Assembly: GCA_035610365.1 (NCBI GenBank)
Contig: CM069436.1
Location: 91,451,912-91,515,911, forward strand
Length of the DNA: 64,000 bases
From: Aquatica leii
Taxonomy: Eukaryota > Arthropoda > Insecta > Coleoptera > Lampyridae
Direction: 5' to 3'
Below the pieces are notes generated by a model. The model ran no database searches and was not told where the DNA came from. It worked only from the letters and a program-made list of their open reading frames with translations. Shown here piece after piece: positions 55,435 through 64,000 of this stretch; position 1 is the stretch's first letter, and the number at the start of each line of letters is the position of its first letter. Position numbers and translations under genes: made by a program.

Positions 55435-58400
55435 CTTTACATAGTTAGTATAAGAATAACCTCAACGTTTAATGATAACACGTACCTCTTTTTCCACATA
55501 TCTACCAAGGAATCTCGATATTGCGACACAAATGGTCCTAGGTAAGAGACAAATGCTGTGGCTAATAGACAATCTCCAGGAAGAAAACCAAATTGTCGAT
55601 CTAATGTAAATACAGTTGCATCCCATCGTTCTCTTTCGCCGGCTAAATTTTCAACAAGCATAGCTGCTCTTTCAAGTTTTAATCGAAGAAGTTCCGCTTT
55701 TTTATTCAACTCTTCTTTCATCAATAATTTTTCTTCATATTCGCGCTGTAAACGTTGCAGCATCATATTTAATTCAGCTAATTTTGCTTGTGCTTCCGCT
55801 AACAGTCTTTGTTTTTCAGCAAGAGATGATAATGCTTCATCTAGACGAGCCTTTTTTGGTGCAACAACTCTAAAGATTACTATATTAGTCTTAAGATCTT
55901 AATAATATAAAACATTTTAAAACTAACTTCCACACTTTTGCATATTTTTCAATGGCTATTACCCACATACAGAGAGATTTGGCTGCAAATGAAACGATAC
56001 CAATTTTATCAGGAACAAATTCTTCGTTAGAAGTATAAGCGGCAATTTTTTTTAAAACTTTTTCGGGTATATTGTTCTTATCAAACTCACGTAAATTAGT
56101 TAAGAAGTTTTGATCGCCCAATTGCCTTTTCGCTTCGGCCCATGACGTGTCCAACTATTAATTATTGTAATTCAGATAATCCAGACAAATGTGTAACTTA
56201 CTTGTTTTAAAATCATTACAGCTTCCATTACCATTTCTACTTTAGCGGGAGGTTTACTATACGATTTCATTTCACCAATGTCTTTTTTATTAAGAGCATC
56301 AAGGGCCGATACAGCTTCATCTAACGCCGGCATTGCTTCGTCCAAATCTGCTTGGGCGAGATCAGCTAATCTCTTACATTTAACTTCTTCATCTCCAATC
56401 TTAATACTCTTAACTGCCACTTCTTTTGCTTGTTGGTCCGCTTCTTTTTGTTGGCTAACGATTATAACTAAGTAATCGTCGCATTGCTGTTGAAATTCCA
56501 CTACTTTTACTTGTGCTTCAGCTAGTTCTACAGACATTGTTTCAACTTTTTCTCGACAGTCGTCAATCTTCCATAAACCGTTTCTCAGTTTGTTTGCTTG
56601 GCTCGAAATTTCTAAGCGCTTATTAGCCAGCATTCTAAATAGGTAGGTTAAATATCAAATACATACACTGATGACACGGCTTACATTTTATATCCCGTCA
56701 CCAACTCCAAATAGTTCGTAGGTGTAACATAATTGTGTCTTTTCAACTCCGCCGCCATGCGCTTAGAGCATTTTGCAACAGAATCGTGGATCGTTGCAAA
56801 AGATGCTGCAACCGCTTCTCTTAATTTATCCTGACTGGATACCAGTACTGATTCTTTTCTTCTTACCTAAATAAAGATGTTGATGTTGTCTAAATATTTA
56901 AAATTTAATTCTACCATTTTTTCTCCAGTAATGGTGGCAATAAAGTCTACATCTCCGATGTATTTTTGCGCAACTTCTAATAGAGCTTCTTTTGGCCAGT
57001 CACAAAACCAATCTATGGTTGAACAATTTACAAAAGAAGGATATTGTCGTAGCCTGTTCCTAAAGGCGTCGCCAATAGGGCTCATGCATAGAACAATATG
57101 CATGTTAGCTCTAACTCTTTCGATTAAAAAAATATACATGGCTTCAGACGTTGGCATAATTCCAGCTTTAGTGGCATGATTCATTAGCCTGTTTTTTATC
57201 TATTAAAAATGTAACTTAAAAAAATACGCGTAAATGCAATTGATAAACACGTACGTCTTCAAACTCGTCAGGTTTGTACAAGTTTGTAACTTCCCCACTA
57301 CTTAACATATTGTTAATGATTTCTAAAAATTGTTCGTCCGTAACTTGCGTGTCGTTAAACAAGAAAGTAGTCGCTTTTGAATCTACGCCAGTTGCCGCGT
57401 ATAGTACTTTTAAGTCTTCTTTAAATTCTGGTACTTTATAATTTTTCGTGACGGCTATTTGAAACGTGTTTAATTCGCACATGTATGAGGCAATTCGAGA
57501 TAGCGACTGACGTCCACTTCCGCCTAAACAATTAAATTATTTCACACTGAAGATTTACGGTATGTAAATATTTTACCCACTCCTACCAGTAGCATGTTTC
57601 CCCTAGGTTGAGAAATTACACGCACTATTCTACATACGTGTTCGATCGCGTCGCGGAAGAGCACCAAGTCCATTCTTACTACTCCAGGCGATACGTTATA
57701 TTCAGCCATTTGGGTTTCAACGTACTTTCGTAACAACTGATAATCCATCAAATCTTCATAAATACTAAAAGGGTTTACAAAGTCGCCAAAAATTGGTATT
57801 TCTTTATCTTTACATAACGCATGTAAAGTTAGATCAAAATGGCTTCCTAACTGTTCGTTCATTTGTAGAGCGTACCATTCGCGATCTCTATAATGATACA
57901 AATTAATAACAAGTTTATGAGCTTGTTTTCGGATATTACTTTTCATCGATTAAACGGTCAAAAAACACCCTGTAGCTTTCGTGAATCCATAATCGAAGAA
58001 TAGTATTTTTGGTGTTTTGATAATCTTTATGACTTCTCAAAAGCCCTTGAAATATTTTTGAGATATCTCTCAAGTTGAACAAATAGTGGATTTTGTTTGG
58101 TGTTGGCAACATTTTACTAACGACGTTGTTATAAAGGTCAATACTAGCAATAGTAATTTCTTGCCCTACCACTTTTACTTCTTCAGGAAATCCAGATAAA
58201 TGTTGTGCGAGCATCGTACCAAAAATTCGAATGATTTGCGATTCTGAAGGGAACGTCATATTTATTACGTTAAATCTGCTTAAAGTTCTTTCCGATATTT
58301 GTTGCCGGCCACCACCCGGTGGACCCATTCCGGCCATGAGCAACATATTCTAGTAACGACATTTAAAGATGTTTATTTACTTATTTATAAAATACCTGGA

Positions 58401-61400
58401 CGTATTTTCTTGTTTGTTTTAGTCGATCATACCAGAACCCATAATCAATCCATTGTCTCAAGAGTTCAAGGGGTGGTTGCGATCCGTAAGTTTCTTTGGC
58501 TGGCATATTGAAATCGTCGAAAAAGGCAATCATTGTTTTATTACCAACTGGAACAAATGTGTTTTTGGTTCGTTTCTCTAATCGACTTTCTACCATTTCT
58601 TGCACGTTTGTAGACGAAGTCTGCAATTAATGCAATGTGTAATTGATTTATAAAAATAAATAGCTGGTCATTTACTTGAGCAGACATATTGATATTTAAG
58701 ACTGAATACTTTGTTGGATCTAAGCTAAGAACTACTGATTGCGCTGTGGAAGTTTTGCCAGTTCCTACTGGACCAGTCAGAAGTGACGGGTATCCGGATG
58801 ATAGTAATGTACTAACTATACATTGATATCGTATAGTATCGACGGTAGGAACAATAATTTTGAAAAAAGGCGACCTGTAATGATTCTAATTTCATCAAAT
58901 ACATTATAAAATCAATCATACCCTGCAGCAAATCTCCAATTGTCTGATAATCTGTCTTCCCACGAAACAAAACATCTATTTCTAACGTCAACACAGTATT
59001 CGTAAATTGTGTCTTTTAAAGGAAAACCACCTTCTTTTTCTCTTACATAAGCGTCTAATTTTCTTCGACCGTCTTCGTTAACCGTACAGCAAATTGACCA
59101 CACAAAACTAAAACAATTAATGCTTAAGCACCCTACGTCAACTACATATAGAGTTCAACCAAAACAAAAACCACAATTTACACATTTCTTCAAAAGAATC
59201 TTCTTGTTTTGGATCTATTCCATTCTCTTTAGTCGCAAAAACTTCTAACAATCGGCAAAGAGACATTATTACATTTAATTCAGCAGTAGGTACCGTTTCT
59301 TTACAGTTTAACCTTTTGTAGTCTAAAATCATGTTCAAGTAATACCCAAAAAAAGATTTCATCTAAAAATCGTTATGTTAATAGAGTTAAAAACTTTTTC
59401 TGGTAAATACAATATCTTGATACTGTTTTCCGCGCTTTTCTTGAGTTTGGATCCACGATATAACGTACGGTTGCCAACCCCAGTCTTTGTAATCATTATA
59501 AACCATGCCGCAACGGCTAACAGTAGCGGGGGAAGCTACTGATAAATCGGCTACTTCAAAAAGTAACGAAACTTGTTCTGGCATTGTTATTCTATCGCTA
59601 TTAATCAAAGTCAATACTTTATTGTCGTCCATAACACTATTCATGTTTTCTATCCACACGGCGTCTACGGGACCATCAAATAAAATCCATTTTTCGTCAG
59701 GAGTTTCCTCTGTGATATAAAATTATAGGCACTACAATTTCAATAAAAGTCTTTTACCGGAACAGGTAATTCTCATTGTTGCACTTATAACGCCATCTAA
59801 CCATTCATTAGTGACAAGATTATACTCGCCGTACAATTCGCCCTGGGTCAAAGCTTTTGGATTCATGGGGTATTCGTATACGTAGTTATACCCAGGTTTT
59901 CCGGCTTTTTTTAATCGACCCATTGTACCTTTTAAGCATTTCCATGTAGCAGTTTTGGCAGTTCCGGTTCTACCCAGAAGCATGACAGAATGTCGGGAAC
60001 TTTTTGTTTCATATAATTGAATTACTTTTGTTATACCCGCTTTTATAGACTGTGGTAAAAAAAAACTTGTTATGAAATAGCAATATTATTTTTGAAAGCA
60101 TACTTGTAATCCCATAAGAGTAAATTGAGCAACAATAGCACTGATCATTTCATCATAATCGACAACAGGCGCTGAAACGCCAGGGAATATATCGGACATA
60201 ATACCGTGAAACAATGGTAAATCGTTAGCAGTAAATTTAGCAATGTTCATATCAGCCATCGCTAAGTAAACTACTTGATCCTCGGGAAAATTAGAATGTA
60301 CTCTTCTTTTACGACCAGCGTATCTTAACAAAGCTACCATAGATCTAAGACCAAAATCATAATGGTCTTGTTTACTTAACTGTCTCATTGCTAATTGGTA
60401 TAAAGTAAACACCTAAAAATATTTTAAAGTCTAAATGATGAACAAACAAAAAATAAATGCGACACCTTTTTTGCTAAACTTTTAGTATTTTGGAATCCAT
60501 CGCTAAATAATGTATTTTCGGCAATAATTAAATTATCCGGAACCATCATGGATATAGGTCTAAACATGGCTTTTAAATTATCCGGTAGTTCAGTTCTTCC
60601 CGCGTAGCCAGGATTCATAGTGATAAAGACACCCACAGTGTGTTTCAGTTTAATTTCCATTCCTAAATACAGTGGTACTTATTTAAAAAAAATAAAAATT
60701 TAAGTACTAACCTTCAAAAACAAACAATGGTAATTTTTGCGAAACCGCCGACAAAACGCACAAAATCTGCTGCGCCACCACAGACAATACTTCAATGTTT
60801 ATTCTATTGAACTCGTCGAAACATCCCCAAGCTCCCGTTTGAGCTAAACCCGAAAAGCATTTTCCCATACTTTTGTAATCTAAGCCTTCGGAACAGTTAT
60901 TCACAATAACCCACATGCCCATAGCTTTCCCCAGATCTTTGACCGTTTCAGTTTTACCGGTTCCAGCGGGACCTTTTGGACTACCGCCTCGAAACAAATG
61001 CAGTGCTGTAGTTAATGTTATGTAACACCTACAATATTAATTTTTATTTCTTGTTTATTACTCCACATGCAGCACCTGTCTGTTAAAGGAGTAATCACCA
61101 ATCTTCCCGAATTTCCGTTATACTCGTAACCATACATAAAATGTGTGTTAGTTTGTCTAATTAGACAATCGTCTAAGTCCCTATCCCAATAAAAACGTAA
61201 CTGGGAAAACCATTCAAAATCACCGACGTCTCGACAATCTTTAAAAAGGATAATGTTTTGGTTATTATAGCAAACACAACTACAACTGAAAAAGTTGTAA
61301 GTGCAATGAATACGAGAGGTTAAGATGCGATTTTTTTATCTATTATTCTCGCGACGTACACTGTTTAAACATTTAAAGTACATACTTGCTTTGTACATCC

Positions 61401-62937
61401 GATCTATTACATCACGTGCATGAATTTCAATAGTTATCAAGGCGTTTGTTTTTAATCTTTGAATTTTAGGTAACTCTCGTCGACTGAGTTCGGAGAGTTT
61501 TCCCAAAACTAGATTTTGTTTTTTACGTAATTTCTTTAAAGGTTTTTTACTTTCAGTAACTTTACAATGAACCAATGCTCTGGTACAGTCGGTTGTCCAT
61601 TGTATCTACAAGTAAGAAACAGCTATTACATAACAGTGACATTTAATCTCCTACTTGACTGCACGCGTTACATAACTGTCCAACGTTTGAAATTAACCAC
61701 TTGTCTCTTTTGTTTAGATTTTTTTTGAGGTCGCTTCTACAAGGTTTAAACTCTCTACGCAAAGCAGCTCTCATTGCAGTTTCAATATCGCATAACCAAC
61801 ATTCAACTGGACCATCTAATATTACGCTTTTGTTAAAATCGATTGTTTCGCCGTCTTCTGAAAACATAGCTATTCCTTCCAATCTATTCATGATTGTATT
61901 CTACAAAGAAAAAAATCAAGACATTTTTAAAGCAGTCAAATAAAACCTTTTGTATTTTGATTTTATTAAGATTATCGAATAATTTTTTAAATTGCGGTTG
62001 GATGGCTTCGGGTTTTTTTGAATTGCCCAGGATTTCCAACATATCTTCGTTAGAAATAAAGTAAAATCTGGGAAACACGTGTCGTTTTGTTTCCAAATAA
62101 CGCTCAAGAGCTCGTTGTATTAATTCCAATTGGTCGTTCATTTTGTTCAATCGGTTAAGAAGGCCAGGAGGTGGCACTATATGAGTTGCTTTTAGTGCTG
62201 TTTTAGCAGCATACATTCCACTAGTGATTGATATCCAATCTAATGTTAGTTTTTCAAAACGTTCACTCTCTTGTGGTAATTGCTTTTTTATGTCTTCACC
62301 TCCAAAAATAATCTGAAATTGTTATTAGAATCACGTTTATGACTTTTTTTAATTATAAAAGGTAAATGTTACCTCTAGGTACAACCATTGTTTTTGGACG
62401 CCCAAAGCAACTTCTAGTGTTTCCATAATGTACGATAAAGTTCTTTCCCAATAATCAACTTCATGCACAAACGGTTCTACAAATCGTGTGCTTTTCATTG
62501 TGGATAACTGTAACATGTTTTCTTCCAATGCTTGAAAACATTCATCCACAGTTTTGATTCTAAACGTATTATTATTACTTTTGTCATATAAAAAAATCTA
62601 AGCATACCTATAAACGCCACCGTCTTTATGAGGTATCATTTCAATTAGCATGCCGGTCCATAAATCAGCAATTGATTTTAAGCCCATTTCGATCTGTAGT
62701 TCCATTGTAGCCGCATTCGAGATTTCGTTAATATCATCAGTGTACAACTGCATTTCCATAGCTATAATCGCCTCCAAGTTGAATTCGGGAGAATTTTCAT
62801 CAAACTCTACTCCCATGACTTCTCTAACTTTATCCCAGTGCCTATTTCTCATAGCTGGATTCTTTAAGTCGCTTATTAAAGGTAAAGTTCTTCTGAATGC
62901 GTCTACGCGTGCTCTCGTCACGTCGACTATGTCCCAA
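51523..62937 (-). CDS. DNAH2: Axonemal dynein heavy chain, DNAH2 type (5' end outside the window)
   Basis: Thirty-seven exons, about 3,160 residues, from linker to stop: 62608-62937, 62373-62559, 61947-62312, 61655-61900, 61386-61605, 61076-61238, 60712-61028, 60466-60662, 60104-60412, 59758-60049, 59411-59709, 59175-59362, 58922-59107, 58676-58874, 58396-58620, 57940-58349, 57577-57887, 57255-57523, 56915-57200, 56685-56866, 56202-56634, 55928-56154, 55486-55869, 54825-55434, 54584-54768, 54329-54528, 54114-54277, 53915-54061, 53554-53860, 53290-53506, 53051-53242, 52819-53003, 52422-52770, 52234-52376, 52032-52186, 51733-51979, 51523-51677. It is an inner-arm motor of cilia and sperm flagella; Drosophila kl-2 is the same class. 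DNAH2 is favoured over other axonemal chains by its AAA1 ([20 protein letters not shown] with [12 protein letters not shown]) and C-terminal sequences. The N-terminal tail (about 1,200 residues) must lie beyond 64000. One junction (55486/55434) does not keep phase. Confidence 0.93.
55486..56866 (-). other. DNAH2: DNAH2: stalk coiled coils and microtubule-binding domain
   Basis: RRHNYVTP-like [20 protein letters not shown] precedes coiled coil 1 (residues from [20 protein letters not shown] through [20 protein letters not shown]). The microtubule-binding domain contains [38 protein letters not shown] and [20 protein letters not shown]. Coiled coil 2 follows ([48 protein letters not shown]) and leads into AAA5 ([20 protein letters not shown]). 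Confidence 0.9.
57255..59709 (-). other. DNAH2: DNAH2: end of AAA2, AAA3, start of AAA4
   Basis: [20 protein letters not shown] and [20 protein letters not shown] complete AAA2. AAA3 has Walker A GPVGTGKT (exon 58676-58874), [20 protein letters not shown] (Walker B) and [10 protein letters not shown]. Then [18 protein letters not shown] and [15 protein letters not shown]. The AAA4 P-loop GVGGSGRQS is split by an intron after GVG. A 52-bp intron separates 57940 from 57887 and a 53-bp intron separates 57577 from 57523, typical insect micro-introns. Confidence 0.9.
59758..61238 (-). other. DNAH2: DNAH2: AAA1 and start of AAA2
   Basis: AAA1, the main ATPase site, has Walker A GPAGTGKT and Walker B with CFDEFNRI, then [15 protein letters not shown] (sensor region) and [20 protein letters not shown]. 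The AAA2 P-loop reads [10 protein letters not shown]: the second Gly of GxxxxGK[ST] is Ala. AAA2 binds but does not hydrolyse ATP in dyneins. [20 protein letters not shown] follows, as expected. Confidence 0.9.
61386..62937 (-). other. DNAH2: DNAH2: linker (DHC_N2) exons
   Basis: Five exons encode the linker that swings across the AAA ring during the power stroke. Recognisable: [80 protein letters not shown] (a hallmark of the linker), [15 protein letters not shown] and the following [13 protein letters not shown]. The first exon in the window starts in mid-codon, so at least one more exon precedes it. Confidence 0.9.
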
Positions 62938-64000
62938 CTGAAATATTTAATAATACATCAAGCACTATAAAGAAAAATTCTACCTTATATGTATAGGTAA
63001 TTATTTTTATATCAAATGGAGGTGTTAAATCTGGATATAGCTGTTGATTGGACGAATAACATTTTAAACAAAATTGCTTTCTCCCGATATTCAAGCTTTT
63101 TAAAAATGCTGCTTTTATGGTTATAACTTTGAAATACGTTTTATTTAAGTAAATAAAATTAGAAATAATTGCAGGGGCCGCAAGAATATTTGAAACAGTT
63201 CGTTCTATATATCAACTCGTAAAAAAACTAAAATTCAAAATGTTTATACAACGAGTTTGATAATGTTGGTAAAAGTTGGAAAATAATTCGCGGACCTTTA
63301 AACAATAGATTTAATTTGGGTTTGATTTGATGAATTGGCATCGTTTTGAAAAATGTGTAACGATTTAAATTTTAACTTGATACAACTCAAGCTGGATTGT
63401 ATACAACTTTTCACTCGTTGTCGTGTTTGGGGTCAAATATCAACTTTGCTAATAAATCTTTTGTCACAAGAGGAAGAGCGGGTAATTATATGGATTTGTT
63501 GTGCTTTATTTCCGACTCTCGGTGTCGATTTTTATTGGAGACTGATATCTTAAAGCTCCCAGCTTGGACACTCCTGTTATTTTTTTGTGTAAGCAATCCA
63601 AAGATGTTTACATCTGGTTTTCAATCTTTAACGGTAATTTGTTAGTACAGTGATAAATTTCGTTGCATTTAATGGTCAAAAAAGAATTCGTCAAGATGGT
63701 AAAAGTAAACTATTGAAATTATGGGTTGCATTTGCAACGGTGTGTACCTTATCGATTATTAATTGATGGAAATAGAAAATTTTGAAAAATACTACATCAA
63801 GCAATATCCTTAAATTTGTTTAGCCTTAGATTTCCATTCATTTTTTTTTACTACAAAGTTTACTGCAAACATCTACATCGTTTTTAGTATAGACTATCAT
63901 TATTGAACAATATTTTGAAAAAATGTACCAGGGTTACTTTTAAGTAATGTAGTTTTAATTTTTTTTTATTTAAGTCGGGTTCTAGGTTCATTGACGTACG
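62938..64000. other. Intron of the dynein gene, or its 5' flank
   Basis: No coding exon of the dynein is recognisable on the minus strand to the right edge. Because the exon at 62608-62937 begins inside a codon and inside the linker, this is most simply an intron of more than 1 kb. No mobile element was recognised in it. Confidence 0.6.

Noticed and set aside
1-64000. tRNA or rRNA genes
   Set aside because: No cloverleaf with A and B boxes or rRNA-like stretch was noticed by eye; a tRNAscan-SE run would settle it.

Overview
The window is an A+T-rich animal nuclear sequence, almost certainly from an insect. It has spliced genes with many 45-60 bp introns, and most of the rest is transposable elements of typically insect type: copia, gypsy and BEL LTR elements, Jockey-like LINEs, Penelope-like elements, mariner, pogo, hAT and DUF4817-type Tc1/mariner. 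A beetle is a reasonable guess from that mix, but nothing here proves the order.

Four host genes are well supported. At the left edge (3-912, +) are the last exons of a Gln/Thr/Val-rich protein, possibly domino/EP400. At 14250-15862 (-) is a complete six-exon BARD1-like gene (RING, ankyrin repeats, BRCT; 446 aa). At 46600-48022 (-) is a complete four-exon mitochondrial rRNA methyltransferase 3 (SpoU family; 432 aa), with a candidate divergent first exon 58 bp upstream. From 51523 to 62937 (-) lie 37 exons of an axonemal dynein heavy chain, DNAH2 type (Drosophila kl-2 type), from linker to C-terminus; its N-terminal tail must lie to the right of the window. Three small unrecognised ORFs occupy 34254-35922.

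Mobile DNA by region: 2.1-8.0 kb is a Jockey RT relic next to a gypsy pol relic split cleanly by a deleted copia element (TSD intact). 8.6-13.0 kb is a 4.4-kb terminal-inverted-repeat element with 22 head-to-tail copies of a 156-159 bp satellite monomer and three inverted copies, followed by an old gypsy relic. 16-19 kb has two non-autonomous TIR elements. 22.5-24 kb has two tandem degenerate DUF4817 transposase copies. 25-27.3 kb is a Penelope-like coding relic split by a TIR element carrying two internal palindromes. 28.7-29.2 kb is a 460-bp near-perfect palindrome. 31.2-33.9 kb holds a 1.53-kb Tc1/mariner element, a palindromic hairpin, a hAT MITE with a perfect 8-bp TSD, and a hammerhead-ribozyme-like motif. 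37.2-40.3 kb is a nearly intact LINE with one frameshift. 41.6-46.2 kb is a three-level nest: a mariner in a pogo element, itself at the end of a Jockey relic. 48.5-49.9 kb holds a LINE 5' part with an intact ORF1 and a pogo-like relic.

The host genes have no evident functional link. The most unusual structure is the satellite-bearing TIR element at 8605-13009: its ends and every monomer share a GGTGCT/AGTGCT-type motif, suggesting a foldback-like element that amplified candidate transposase-binding sites.
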